DNA from: Streptomyces europaeiscabiei
Lineage (GTDB): Bacteria; Actinomycetota; Actinomycetes; Streptomycetales; Streptomycetaceae
DNA: 64,000 nt
Assembly (NCBI RefSeq): GCF_036346855.1
Contig: NZ_CP107841.1
Span: 4,964,001 to 5,028,000, forward strand
Direction: 5' to 3'
In this document: positions 22,489 to 31,248 of the stretch, piece by piece
How the letters are laid out: each line of letters begins with the position of its first letter
Numbering within the stretch: position 1 is the stretch's first letter
Notes under the pieces: model-generated
What the model saw: the letters and a program-made list of their open reading frames with translations, nothing else
Databases searched by the model: none
Told to the model about the DNA's origin: nothing
Translations under genes and position numbers: made by a program

Positions 22489-22764
22489 ATGGGCTCCGTC
22501 GAGGACGCCGTTCGGAGCGACGTCGAGCAGCTCGGCGACCTGGTCGGCGTCGAGCCGTCCCTGTCCGAGCTGGCGTACACGCTGGCCGGCCGTATCGACG
22601 CTGCGGCCACAGCCGAGTGCGAGGCCTGTGGGGAGCCGGTTGCCCAGGACGACAAGCTGCTGCCCCAGTTGACCCGCGAGCTGCGGCAGACGCTCGCCCA
22701 GCTGTTGGAGGGGCGGGCCGCTGACGATGACGACGACCTCGGAGACTTGGCGTCCCCCGACTGA
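22489..22764 (+). CDS. terS: terminase small subunit (putative)
   Basis: 91 residues, acidic, helical: MGSVEDAVRSDVEQLGDLVGVEPSLSELAYTLAGRID... with a CEACGE zinc-like pair in the middle and a DDDDD tail. GAAGGGGG precedes the ATG. It overlaps the large terminase gene by 38 bases in another frame. Position and size fit a small terminase that recognises packaging DNA; there is no clear HTH, so the call rests on context. Confidence 0.65.
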   Translation: MGSVEDAVRSDVEQLGDLVGVEPSLSELAYTLAGRIDAAATAECEACGEPVAQDDKLLPQLTRELRQTLAQLLEGRAADDDDDLGDLASPD

Positions 22765-24289
22765 GTTTGCCGAGGATCTGCACGAGCGGTACGGGCTGAC
22801 CTGCCCGCCCCGCTGGGGGACACCTCGTCATCCGGACCGGCTCTCGCTCGGGCCGAAGCTGTGGAAGGTCATGGCCAGGCTCGGCGCCCCGCCGATGCCG
22901 TGGCAGAAGTACGTGTCCGACGTCGCTCTGGAGATCGACCCGGCCACCGGGCTGTTCGCGCACCGCGAGGTGGGCATCAGCGTCTCGCGCCAGCAGGGCA
23001 AGACGGAGCTGTGCCTCGGCGCCCAGGTCCATCGCTCGCTGGCGTGGCAGCGGCAGAACATCGTCTACGCCGCGCAGACCCGCGGCATGGCGCGGCAGCG
23101 CTGGGAAGACGAGTTCTGGGAGAAGATCTCCGGCTCGGATCTCGCGCGGCGCGCGCGGATCCGGAAGAGCAACGGCAACGAGGCGATCCTGTGGCCCGCG
23201 ACTCGCTCGCGCATGGGCATCACCGCGAACACGGAGAAGGCCGGCCACGGTCCGCCCCTGGACATGGGGTTCATCGACGAGGCGTTCGCTCACGAGGACG
23301 ACCGGCTGGAGCAGGCGTTCAGCCCGGCCATGCTGACCCGGGCCATGGCCCAGCTGTGGTGGGCGTCGGCCGGCGGCACGACCAAGAGCGTGTGGCTGAA
23401 CAAGAAGCGGGAGATGGGGCGTGCGTTGATCGAGGCCCTGTTCGCCGCGCTCGCCGAGGACGCCTTGGCGCAGAGGCCGCGCGCGGCGTACTTCGAGTGG
23501 TACGCCCCGGAGGACATGGACCGTGCGGACCCGGCGACCTGGCGGGCGACGCTGCCCGCGCTGGGGCACACGGTGACCGAGGCCATCATCGCGGCCGAAC
23601 TGGAGAAGATGGACCCGGCCGAGTTCGACCGGGCGTACCTGAACCGCACGCGGAAGCCGACGCCGCCCACCGACCCGAACGTCCCCAAGCTGACGTGGCC
23701 CGGCCTGGTCGACAAGACCAGCAAGCCGGTGGCGTCCAGCGTGGCGCTCGCCGTCGACGTGGCGCAGGACCGCAAGCACGCCGCCATCAGCGCGGCCTCG
23801 TTGCGGCCGGACGGCCGGGTGCACCTGGAGGTCGTGGCGCACCGGCCCGGGACTGACTGGGTGGTGCCCGCCCTGGTGAAGCTCCACAGCCTGTGGCAGC
23901 CGGTCGCCGTGGCCATCGCCTCGGCGGGGGCACCGGCGGGCTCGCTCATCGACGACCTGATCGCGGCAGGCATCGACGTGCCGAAGGACAAGGAGGCCCC
24001 CCTTCGCGGGGACCTCGCCGTGATGCGGTCCGGCGACATCACCGAGGCGTGCGGGCAGATGGCCGACGCCATGAACCAGGGCACGGTGCAGCACCTCGAC
24101 CAGGTGCCGCTCACGGCCGCCGTGAACGGAGCCCGAACCCGCCGCGTCGGCGACGCCTGGACGCTGGACCGCACCAGCTCGCTGGTGGACATCAGCCCGC
24201 TCTGCGCGGCGACGTTCGCCCGGTGGGCGCTGCTCATCCGAGGGCCGCACGTGCTTGAGGACTACGACCCACTCGACTCGATCTACTGA
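22727..24289 (+). CDS. terL: terminase large subunit
   Basis: 520 residues. The N-terminal ATPase has Walker A VSRQQGKT (about 86-93), Walker B DMGFIDEAF (about 178-186) and the adenine-motif region PWQKYVSDVALE upstream. The C-terminal RNase H-like nuclease starts around 335 with the metal-binding Asp in ALAVDVAQDRKHAA. This motor cuts concatemeric DNA and drives it into the prohead through the portal. The 38-base overlap with the small subunit suggests coupled, balanced synthesis. Confidence 0.92.
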   Translation: MTTTSETWRPPTEFAEDLHERYGLTCPPRWGTPRHPDRLSLGPKLWKVMARLGAPPMPWQKYVSDVALEIDPATGLFAHREVGISVSRQQGKTELCLGAQVHRSLAWQRQNIVYAAQTRGMARQRWEDEFWEKISGSDLARRARIRKSNGNEAILWPATRSRMGITANTEKAGHGPPLDMGFIDEAFAHEDDRLEQAFSPAMLTRAMAQLWWASAGGTTKSVWLNKKREMGRALIEALFAALAEDALAQRPRAAYFEWYAPEDMDRADPATWRATLPALGHTVTEAIIAAELEKMDPAEFDRAYLNRTRKPTPPTDPNVPKLTWPGLVDKTSKPVASSVALAVDVAQDRKHAAISAASLRPDGRVHLEVVAHRPGTDWVVPALVKLHSLWQPVAVAIASAGAPAGSLIDDLIAAGIDVPKDKEAPLRGDLAVMRSGDITEACGQMADAMNQGTVQHLDQVPLTAAVNGARTRRVGDAWTLDRTSSLVDISPLCAATFARWALLIRGPHVLEDYDPLDSIY

Positions 24290-24302
24290 AGGAGGGGGCG
24301 TA

Positions 24303-24479
24303 GTGCGCGAGCGGATGACGACCGTGCTCGACACCGCAGGCCTGCTGCTCGTCGCGGCCGGCGCGGGCGCCGGGGTGTACCAGTGGCTGGGGTGGGCGGC
24401 GCTCGGCGTCAGCGGCGTCGTGGTGCTCGGTGGTTCCTGGCTGGCCTCCGGCCCCGGCGGGAAGGGCGGTAAGACGTGA
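24303..24479 (+). CDS. 58-residue membrane protein
   Basis: GTG start after GGAGG. Two short hydrophobic segments (VLDTAGLLLVAAGAGAGVYQWL; WAALGVSGVVVLGGSWLAS) and a GGKGGK tail. Small membrane proteins of this type often sit between terminase and portal in Streptomyces phages; role unknown. It overlaps the portal start by 4 bases. Confidence 0.55.
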   Translation: MRERMTTVLDTAGLLLVAAGAGAGVYQWLGWAALGVSGVVVLGGSWLASGPGGKGGKT

Positions 24480-25651
24480 GCCTGTTCCGTCGACGCGACC
24501 ACGCGGGTCAGACCGCCGACCAGATCATCCCGCCCCGGCCCGGCACCGGCGGCGGCATGGCGGCCGTCACGAACGAGACGGCGCTCAGGCACTCGGCGGT
24601 GTGGGCGTGCCTGCGCCTGCGGGCGAACCTGATCAGCACCATGCCGGTGGACCTGTACCGCAAGGTCGACGGGATCCAGGTCGAGGTGCCTAAGCCGCCT
24701 GTCCTCGTCACCCCCGGGGGCGCCGAGGTGGAGATGCCCGAGTGGCTGTACTCCAGCCAGTTCGACCTCGACCGGGCGGGGAACACAGTCGGGCTGATCA
24801 CCGCGAAGGACGGGCTCGGCTTCCCGGCACGCATCGAGCTGGCGCCGATCGGCGACGTCACGGTGCGGATGCGCAAGGGCAAGAAGACCTACAAGATCGG
24901 CGGCAAGATCTACCAGCCGGACGAGGTCTGGCACGAGAAGCAGTACACCGTGGCCGGCCTGTCGGTCGGCCTGTCCCCGGTGGCGTACGCGGCGTGGTCG
25001 ATCAGCGAGTACCTGTCGATCCAGCGGTTCGCCCTCGACTGGTTCTCCGGCGGCGCGATCCCCAGTGCGCACCTGAAGAACACGGCGAAGCTGCTGACCC
25101 AAGAGCAGGCAGACGGAGCGAAGCAGAAGTTCAAGGCGGCCGTCGCCAACCGGGATCTCTTCGTCACCGGCATGGACTGGGACTACGAGATGATCCAGGC
25201 CGAGCAGGCGGGCGCCGACTGGATCGCGGCCAAGTCCGCCAGCATCGGGGACATCGCCCGCTACTTCGATTGCCCGTCCGACCTGATCGACGCGGCCGTG
25301 TCCGGCAGCTCGGTCACGTACGCCAACATGACCCAGCGCAACCTTCAGTTCCTGGTCATGTCGCTGGGCCCCGCGGTCAAGCGGCGCGAGGACGCACTGA
25401 GCCGACTCACCTCCCGGCCACGGTTCGTGAAGCTCAACAGCAACGCGCTGCTGCGGATGGACCCGCAGACCCAGGCCGCCGTCCTGAAGACGCAGATCGA
25501 CGCTCGCGTGCTGGCCCCGTCCGAGGCCCGCACGTACTACGACCGGCCGCCGTTCACCGAGGGCCAGCTGGCGGAGTTCGACCGGCTGTTCGGCAAGGGC
25601 ACCACGCCGACACCCACCACCGCGACCCCGCAAGGAGGCACCACCCCATGA
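24476..25651 (+). CDS. HK97-type portal protein
   Basis: 391 residues from a GTG. Typical portal features: N-terminal ALRHSAVWACLRLRANLISTMPVDLYRK, the central stem/wing region with EVWHEKQYTVAGLSVGLSPVAYA, the IARYFDCPSDLIDAAVSGSSVTYANMTQRNLQFL stretch, and the C-terminal crown helix with the Pro/Thr-rich tail. Twelve copies form the DNA-entry ring of the head and the tail connector. It follows terminase and overlaps the protease start by 4 bases, the canonical terminase-portal-protease-capsid order. Confidence 0.93.
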   Translation: MSLFRRRDHAGQTADQIIPPRPGTGGGMAAVTNETALRHSAVWACLRLRANLISTMPVDLYRKVDGIQVEVPKPPVLVTPGGAEVEMPEWLYSSQFDLDRAGNTVGLITAKDGLGFPARIELAPIGDVTVRMRKGKKTYKIGGKIYQPDEVWHEKQYTVAGLSVGLSPVAYAAWSISEYLSIQRFALDWFSGGAIPSAHLKNTAKLLTQEQADGAKQKFKAAVANRDLFVTGMDWDYEMIQAEQAGADWIAAKSASIGDIARYFDCPSDLIDAAVSGSSVTYANMTQRNLQFLVMSLGPAVKRREDALSRLTSRPRFVKLNSNALLRMDPQTQAAVLKTQIDARVLAPSEARTYYDRPPFTEGQLAEFDRLFGKGTTPTPTTATPQGGTTP

Positions 25652-26451
25652 CCGACATGGCGACCCTGCGGCAGCAGGCTGCCCAGGCCCGCGCCGGCTC
25701 GGCGGGCTCGACGGCGATGGCCGTTCCCCGCGACCGACCCGAGTCCCCAGAGATCCGCTTCACCTCGCAGCTGCGCGCGAAGAAGGTCCAGCGCGACGAC
25801 ATGGAGTGGTACCAGGTCGAGGGCTACGCCTCGGCGTTCGAGCAGGGCTACGAGATGTGGGACATGTTCGGGCCCTACACCGAGATCGTCTCCAAGGGCG
25901 CCGCCGACAAGACCCTGGCCGCTGACCCGGAGGTCGTGTTCCGCTTCAACCACGCGGGCACCCCGATGGCCAGCACCAGGAACAGCCGACTCGAACTGTG
26001 GGCGGACGACCAGGGCCTCGGCCAGCGCGCGTGGCTGAACCCCAAGCGGTCGGACGTGCAGCTGCTCGTCCAAGCCATCGAGGACGCCGACGTGCGCGAG
26101 CAGTCGTTCATGTTCCGCATCACCTCGGGACAGTGGTCCCCCGACTACACCGAGTACCGCATCGCCGAGTTCGACCTCGAGCGCGGCGACGTCGGCCCCG
26201 TCACCTACGGCGCCAACCCGCACACGTCCGTCGCCGCCCGGTCCGGGGAATTCCTGGACCTGATCCCCAACCTGCCCGCGCTGGTCGCCCGCGAGGCCTA
26301 CGCCCGCCTGGGCCAGCGCTCCGATCTGACCGCCGCTCCCGTGCCCGCGCCGCAGATGTCGCCGCCCACGCGTGCGACGGCACCGGCCGCCACCGGGCGG
26401 TCGATCTCCATGCTCCGCACTCAGCTGCTCGTCGAGCAGGGCGAGGACTGA
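25648..26451 (+). CDS. HK97-family prohead protease
   Basis: 267 residues. A herpesvirus-assemblin/HK97-like serine protease (S78): catalytic His in VVFRFNHAGTP (about 98) and Ser in VREQSFMFRI (about 152), within an S78 fold that starts with VEGYASAFEQGYEMWD. The C-terminus beyond ~210 is Ala/Pro-rich. It processes the capsid delta domain during maturation; the next gene carries such a domain. ATG overlaps the portal stop. Confidence 0.9.
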   Translation: MTDMATLRQQAAQARAGSAGSTAMAVPRDRPESPEIRFTSQLRAKKVQRDDMEWYQVEGYASAFEQGYEMWDMFGPYTEIVSKGAADKTLAADPEVVFRFNHAGTPMASTRNSRLELWADDQGLGQRAWLNPKRSDVQLLVQAIEDADVREQSFMFRITSGQWSPDYTEYRIAEFDLERGDVGPVTYGANPHTSVAARSGEFLDLIPNLPALVAREAYARLGQRSDLTAAPVPAPQMSPPTRATAPAATGRSISMLRTQLLVEQGED

Positions 26452-26589
26452 GCACACCTGACACAGCGCGCTCTCCGGCAGACGCCCGGAGGCGACCGCC
26501 TGTGCCGCCCGGCAGATGACCCGGGTGGGCCGTGGCCCCCGCTGTTGCTGCACCCACCACGACCCCATCTGTACGGAGGGAACACACCC

Positions 26590-28011
26590 ATGCCCGGAAC
26601 CATCGACGACCTGATCGCAGCGATCGAGGTCGAGAAGGAGGCCGCGGAGAAGCGGCTGAAGAAGTGCGGCGCCGAGGTTCAGCTGATCCTCGACAAGGCG
26701 CAGCAGGACGGCCGCGCCGCGCTGACCGGCGAGGAGGACCAGCGGGTCACCGAGCTGTTCGCCGCGCGCGACCAGGCCCGGACCGACATCGTCGGCATCG
26801 AGACGAAGCTGGCCAACGCCAACAAGATCAAGACGGAGGAGATGGAGCGGGAGACGAAGCAGCGGGAGACCCGGGCGACCGAGACCCGCAAGCCGTCCTA
26901 CGACCAGGTCGCCCGCGTCGGCCAGGAGGAGCGGACCTACCGCCCCGACACGGACGCCCGCGGCAAGGGCTTCCTGATGGACGTCTCCCGACAGTTCCTG
27001 TTCCAGGACGTGGAGGCCTCGCACCGCCTCGCCCAGCACATGCGTGAGGAGCGCGTCGAGCGGGCCGAGTACATGCAGCGTGCGGTCGGCACGGGCGCGT
27101 TCGCGGGCCTGACCGTCCCGCAGTACCTGACGGATCTCTACGCCCCGGCAACGGCGGCGCTGCGGCCGTTCGCGGACGTCTGCAACCGGCACCCGCTGCC
27201 CGAGTCCGGCATGTCGGTGAACATCTCCCGGATCACGACCGCGACCAGCGCGGCCCTGCAGGCGTCGGAGAACGCGGCGGTGTCCGAGACGAACATGGAC
27301 GACACCCTGCTGACGGTGAACGTGCAGACGGCGGCCGGCCAGCAGACAGTGTCCCGGCAGGCGATCGACCGCGGCACGGGCATCGAGGACGTCACGATGC
27401 AGGACCTGTTCAACCGGGTCGCCACCGTGCTCGACTCGACGCTGCTCAACCAGGCCACCAACGGCCTGACGAACGTGGCGAACGCCAACGCCTACACCGA
27501 CGGCACGCCGACCGGCGCCGAGCTGTACCCGAAGATCCTCGGGGCGGCTGCGGGTGTCGAAGGGGCGCTGCTGGCGATGGGCCGTCCGAGCCACGCGGTG
27601 ATGCACTCGCGCCGCTGGTACTGGCTGTCGAGCCAGATGTCGTCCACCTGGCCGATGATCAACTGGGCGGGAATCCCCGTTCAGGCAGGCGGTGTGGCGA
27701 ACGCGAACAGCTCCTACGCCTCCGGCCCCCGCGGTGTCCTGCCGTGCGGCCTGGAGGTCGTCGTCGACAACAACATCGCGACGAACCTGGGCGCGGGCAC
27801 GAACGAGGACGAGATCTACGTGGTGCCGTCCTCGGAGTGCCACCTGTGGGAGGACCCGAACGCGCCGCTGTTCATCCGTGCCGAGCAGCCGGCCGCCGCG
27901 TCGCTGGGCGTGCTGCTGGTGGCGTACTCGTACTTCGCGTACACCTTCGCCCGCTACACCAACGGCACGCAGAAGGTCGGCGGCACCGGCCTGGTCACGC
28001 CCGCGTTCTGA
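26590..28011 (+). CDS. HK97-type major capsid protein
   Basis: 473 residues; start after GGAGGGA. Residues 1-~125 form a long charged coiled coil (EVEKEAAEKRLKKCGAEVQLILDKA ...), the scaffold-like delta domain expected to be cut off by the preceding protease. From about 150 the capsid fold follows: VGTGAFAGLTVPQYLTDLYAPATAALRP, the E-loop region MSVNISRITTATSAALQ, AAGQQTVSRQAIDRG spine helix, and a C-terminal P domain ending YFAYTFARYTNG. Large mature capsomer protein of the icosahedral head. Confidence 0.93.
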   Translation: MPGTIDDLIAAIEVEKEAAEKRLKKCGAEVQLILDKAQQDGRAALTGEEDQRVTELFAARDQARTDIVGIETKLANANKIKTEEMERETKQRETRATETRKPSYDQVARVGQEERTYRPDTDARGKGFLMDVSRQFLFQDVEASHRLAQHMREERVERAEYMQRAVGTGAFAGLTVPQYLTDLYAPATAALRPFADVCNRHPLPESGMSVNISRITTATSAALQASENAAVSETNMDDTLLTVNVQTAAGQQTVSRQAIDRGTGIEDVTMQDLFNRVATVLDSTLLNQATNGLTNVANANAYTDGTPTGAELYPKILGAAAGVEGALLAMGRPSHAVMHSRRWYWLSSQMSSTWPMINWAGIPVQAGGVANANSSYASGPRGVLPCGLEVVVDNNIATNLGAGTNEDEIYVVPSSECHLWEDPNAPLFIRAEQPAAASLGVLLVAYSYFAYTFARYTNGTQKVGGTGLVTPAF

Positions 28012-28020
28012 CCGTCCCCA

Positions 28021-28051
28021 CCGCGCGGCCCGAGTCGTTCGGGCCGCGCGG
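28021..28051 (+). terminator. hairpin after capsid gene
   Basis: CCGCGCGGCCCGA / TCGGGCCGCGCGG, 13-base perfect arms and 5-base loop, 9 bases behind the stop. It may partially terminate to keep capsid mRNA in excess over downstream genes. Confidence 0.7.
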
Positions 28052-28085
28052 TCCACCACGGCACAGGGACGGGAGGTCCACCAGC

Positions 28086-28472
28086 ATGCCGACCATCACC
28101 GCGCTCGGCGGCGAGCGGTACCCGAACAGTGCGCGCCTGTCGGCCGCGCAGACCGGCGACGGCGCCTCGACGAACATCGTCGACCGGGGCGCTGCGACCG
28201 AACGCCCGGCGCTGCTCACCATCGTCACCACGGTCGGCGCCACGCCGACCTGTACCTACGCGATCGAGGGCAGCGCCGACGGGACGACGTGGTTCGCCGT
28301 CTCCTACGCCGAGACCGCCACGCCGGAGACTCCGGCCGTCGACACCTTCGACATCACCTCGGCGACCACCACCCGCATGATCCTGCGGGCCAACCAGCCA
28401 TGGCGGTTTCTGCGGCTGACGTACTCGGCGAACACGAACGTCACGAACACCGCTGACGTGCACGTCTTCTGA
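28086..28472 (+). CDS. putative head decoration / structural protein
   Basis: 128 residues, predicted all-beta (LLTIVTTVGATPTCTYAIEGS ... RMILRANQPWRFLRLTYSANTN), ending in short strands. A small beta-sandwich directly after the capsid gene suggests a decoration or head-fibre protein. Assignment is by position and secondary-structure impression only. Confidence 0.5.
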   Translation: MPTITALGGERYPNSARLSAAQTGDGASTNIVDRGAATERPALLTIVTTVGATPTCTYAIEGSADGTTWFAVSYAETATPETPAVDTFDITSATTTRMILRANQPWRFLRLTYSANTNVTNTADVHVF

Positions 28473-28483
28473 GGAGGACACAT

Positions 28484-28771
28484 ATGGCCAAGGACGAGAC
28501 CATGATCGCCGCGCTGCTGCGCGAGCGGGAGGGTTACAAGCGGCGCTCGCTGGACGACCGCGTGCGCCAGGTCGACGAGCAGCTGGAGCACTACGGCTAT
28601 TCGGGCGCCCCGGACGAGAACGACGGACCGCAGGGCCGCACCGGGGAGACGAAGCGGACCGCCGATGCGGGCAAGCCTGCGGCGAAGAGGACCGCGGCCA
28701 AGAAGACGGCCGCGAGCAAGCCGTCCGACGAGCCCACGACCGAGCAGGCCGACCAGCCGCTGGCGGAGTGA
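28484..28771 (+). CDS. small charged hypothetical protein of the head operon
   Basis: 95 residues: helical N-terminus (MIAALLREREGYKRRSLDDRVRQVDEQL) and a low-complexity Lys/Ala/Thr tail (KRTAAKKTAASKPSDEP). The basic tail could contact DNA or be disordered. Starts after GAGGAGGA. Confidence 0.55.
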   Translation: MAKDETMIAALLREREGYKRRSLDDRVRQVDEQLEHYGYSGAPDENDGPQGRTGETKRTADAGKPAAKRTAAKKTAASKPSDEPTTEQADQPLAE

Positions 28772-28777
28772 CCGCCC

Positions 28778-29380
28778 GTGGCCAACGAGTACGGCGACCT
28801 GGCTACCTTGCGGCGACGCGCGGGGCTGGCCGCCGACGACGAGAGTCAGGACGCCGACCTGACGTCCGCGCTGGGGGCCGCGTCCGGCTCGATCAATCTG
28901 ACGTGCGGGCGGCGCTTCTGGCTGGACCCCGCTCCGGTCGCGCGCATCTACCGCGCGAGCGGGCGCGTGGTGTGCGAGCCGGACGGCGAGCTGCTGCTGG
29001 TCGACGACATCGGCGACGTGGACGATCTCGTCGTCGAGACCGGCCCCCTCGGAGGCCCGTGGACCGCGGTCACCGGCTACGAGACGAGCCCGGACAACGC
29101 GCTCGCCGACGGCAAGCCGATCACTGGCCTGCTCCTGCCGAACAGCACCTGGTCGCGCGGCAGCACCACGCGCGTGCGGGTGACCACTCGCTTCGGCTGG
29201 CCGGCTACCCCGCCCGATATCACCGAGGCCGCGTACATCCAGGCCACCCGCCTGTTCAAGCGGAAGAACTCCCCGGAGGGGATCCTCGGCTCGGCGGAGT
29301 GGGGTGTCGTCCGGCTGTCCCGCCGGGACCCCGATGTGTGGGCCCTGCTTGAGCCGTACGTCCTGCCAGGCTTCGGATAA
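28778..29380 (+). CDS. head-tail connector protein (gp6-like)
   Basis: 200 residues, GTG start. The N-terminal helices (YGDLATLRRRAGLAADDESQDADLTSALGAASGSINLTCGRRFW) resemble the gp6/gp15-like adaptor ring that binds the portal, followed by an inserted beta domain and a C-terminal helix region (PPDITEAAYIQATRLFKRKNSP). Position after the capsid genes supports a head-completion role. Confidence 0.7.
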   Translation: MANEYGDLATLRRRAGLAADDESQDADLTSALGAASGSINLTCGRRFWLDPAPVARIYRASGRVVCEPDGELLLVDDIGDVDDLVVETGPLGGPWTAVTGYETSPDNALADGKPITGLLLPNSTWSRGSTTRVRVTTRFGWPATPPDITEAAYIQATRLFKRKNSPEGILGSAEWGVVRLSRRDPDVWALLEPYVLPGFG

Positions 29381-29389
29381 GGGGACACC

Positions 29390-29839
29390 GTGCAGATCTC
29401 TGCGATCCGCGACGCCATCGCCGACGCCGCCCGCGCTGTGACCCTGCCCGCAGGAACCGGGAAGCTGACGTGCACCGGCTACGTACCGGACGCGGTCGCG
29501 GCCCCCTGCTTCTTCGTGGCTGAGGTCGAGGTCAACTACGACAAGGCCATGGGACGCAAGCTCGACGAGCTGCTGTTCACCTGCCGCGCGCTGATCGGCC
29601 GGGCGGACGACCGCACTTCCCAGCGCATCCTCGACGGCCTGCTGTCCGGCAGCGGCGGGGCCTCGCTGAAGCAGGCGATCGAGGTCGCGCGCGGGGCGCC
29701 CGGAGAGATGGCCCTGGGCGGGCTGGCTGACGACCTGCACCTGCAGCGCGTGCAGGGCTACCGCTGGTACGAGCACGAGGGCACCACCTATGTCGGCGCC
29801 GAACTGATCATCAAGGTCATCGGACCGGGAGACATCTGA
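29390..29839 (+). CDS. head-tail joining / tail terminator-like protein
   Basis: 149 residues, GTG start 10 bases after the connector gene. An alpha/beta pattern (AIRDAIADAARAVTLPAGTGKLTCTGYVPDAV ... LDELLFTCRALIGRADDRTSQRILDGLLSG ... YVGAELIIKVIGPGDI) typical of the small tail-terminator or neck proteins of siphoviruses. The role is inferred from order in the connector cluster. Confidence 0.6.
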   Translation: MQISAIRDAIADAARAVTLPAGTGKLTCTGYVPDAVAAPCFFVAEVEVNYDKAMGRKLDELLFTCRALIGRADDRTSQRILDGLLSGSGGASLKQAIEVARGAPGEMALGGLADDLHLQRVQGYRWYEHEGTTYVGAELIIKVIGPGDI

Positions 29840-30036
29840 TGAGGATCCGCATCACCCAGCAGCAGCCCGCCGGCGCCATGCTCCACGGGGTGCCGTGGCC
29901 GGGCGAGGGCGAGGAGATCGACCTGCCCACCACCCAGGCCGCGCACCTGGTGGCGTCCGGCGTCGCCGAGGAAGTTACCGAGACGGAGCCGAAGCCGAAG
30001 CGGCGCGGCCGGTCGCGAGACGAGCAGGAGGGGTGA
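29839..30036 (+). CDS. 65-residue hypothetical phage protein
   Basis: MRIRITQQQPAGAMLHGVPWPGEGEEIDLPTTQAAHLVASGVAEEV... It resembles the small proteins with a WP...G..idlp..A..L...G pattern that lie in the connector region of many phages, with a basic tail KPKRRGRSRDE. Shares one base with the previous stop (TGATG). Confidence 0.55.
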   Translation: MRIRITQQQPAGAMLHGVPWPGEGEEIDLPTTQAAHLVASGVAEEVTETEPKPKRRGRSRDEQEG

Positions 30037-30037
30037 C

Positions 30038-30775
30038 GTGCCGAAGACGATCCTCACCAGCGTCAGGTGCTTCGCGGTCGGCGTCGACCTGACGGGCAAC
30101 ACCAACAAGGTCGAACTCTCGGCGGAGGTCGAGTCGAAGGACTCCACGAACTACGCCTCGAACGGCTGGGGCGAGGTCATGGGCGGCCTGGCCTCGGCGG
30201 AGCTGTCGGCCGAAGGACAGTGGGAAGCAGGCGACCCGGCCAAGGTCGACGACGCGTCGTGGTCCCAGCTCGGCGGCATCGGCCCCTGGTCGGTCAGCGC
30301 GAACAACTCGGCAGCCGTCGGCGACCTCGCCTACCTGGTGAGCGCGCTGCGCTCCGACTACAAGCTGCTCGACGCGGTCGGCGAGGTCGCCCCGTGGACC
30401 GGCACCGCCAAGTCGGCGTGGCCGGTGGCGCGCGGGCAGTTCGCCCACCCGCCCGGCACCGCCCGCACCGCCACGGGTACGGGCACCGGCCTGGAGCTGG
30501 GCGCGGTCGCGGCCGGCAGGCGGCTGTACGCCACACTGCACGTGCTGTCCGTGGCGGGCACCACGCCGTCCATCACCGCCCGGGTGGAGTCCGACGACAA
30601 CTCCGGGTTCTCGTCGGCCACCACGCGGCTGACGTTCGACGCGGCCACCGCCGTGGGCGGGCAGATCCTGCGCACCGACGGCACCGCCATCACCGACACC
30701 TGGTGGCGCATGGCCTGGACCATCTCCGGCACCACGCCGTCGTTCCTGTTCGCCGGCGCGCTCGGCATCCAGTAA
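30038..30775 (+). CDS. major tail tube protein, long paralog
   Basis: 245 residues, GTG start. Residues 1-60 align with the next gene's product (shared K-x-E-L-x-x-E-V-E-x-K-D-x-TNYAS-x-GW-x-EV-x-GG segment), giving a tail-tube N-terminal beta domain. The C-terminal ~120 residues are an extra beta-rich domain (RLYATLHVLSVAGTTPSITARVESDDN ... WWRMAWTISGTTPSFLFAGALGIQ), likely exposed on the tail surface. Together with the shorter paralog this is a tandem duplication of the tube gene. Confidence 0.7.
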   Translation: MPKTILTSVRCFAVGVDLTGNTNKVELSAEVESKDSTNYASNGWGEVMGGLASAELSAEGQWEAGDPAKVDDASWSQLGGIGPWSVSANNSAAVGDLAYLVSALRSDYKLLDAVGEVAPWTGTAKSAWPVARGQFAHPPGTARTATGTGTGLELGAVAAGRRLYATLHVLSVAGTTPSITARVESDDNSGFSSATTRLTFDAATAVGGQILRTDGTAITDTWWRMAWTISGTTPSFLFAGALGIQ

Positions 30776-30837
30776 CCCCTGCTCAACCTCTGGCCCGTAT
30801 GCGGGCCCTTCGTCATGCCCTGAAAGGAGGGCCCGCC

Positions 30838-31248
30838 GTGCCCAAGATGGTTCTGACAGCGGAGTACCTGTCCATCAACGCCAACGTCCTGAACGAGTAC
30901 ACCCGCAAGGCCGAACTCACGGTCGAGGTCGAGGAGAAGGACGTCACGAACTACGCCTCGCTCGGCTGGAAGGAAGTCCTCGGCGGCATCAAGTCGGCGG
31001 AGCTGGGGTGCGAGTTTCTGCAGGACTTCGCTGCCACCGAACTCGATTCGATCATGTGGCCGCTGCTGGGCACGGTCGTCCCGTTCGAAGTACGGGCAGA
31101 CCAGGCCGCGGTCGGTACGTCCAACCCGAAGTACACCGGCAACATCCTGATCACCGGCTGGTCGCCGCTGACAGGGTCGGTCGGCGACGAGGCCACCGTC
31201 TCGCAGGGCTTCCCCACGAGCGGCGCCGTGACGAGGGCAACGTCCTGA
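30838..31248 (+). CDS. tail tube protein, short paralog
   Basis: 136 residues from a GTG preceded by AAAGGAGGG. It has the core tube fold only: KAELTVEVEEKDVTNYASLGWKEVLGGIKSAEL in the N-terminal half and VVPFEVRADQAAVGTSNPKYTGNILITGW at the C-terminal end. It lacks the C-terminal extension of its neighbour. A small GGCCCG-TATG-CGGGCC hairpin lies just upstream (30792-30807). Either one paralog is the tube subunit and the other a baseplate or terminator variant, or both mix in the tube. Confidence 0.7.
   Translation: MPKMVLTAEYLSINANVLNEYTRKAELTVEVEEKDVTNYASLGWKEVLGGIKSAELGCEFLQDFAATELDSIMWPLLGTVVPFEVRADQAAVGTSNPKYTGNILITGWSPLTGSVGDEATVSQGFPTSGAVTRATS

Noticed and set aside
22397..25633. Very long minus-strand open frame (over 1000 codons) opposite the terminase and portal genes
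   Set aside because: Low-complexity Arg/Gly/Ala/Val translation without domains; it is the antisense shadow of strongly recognised head genes in GC-rich DNA.
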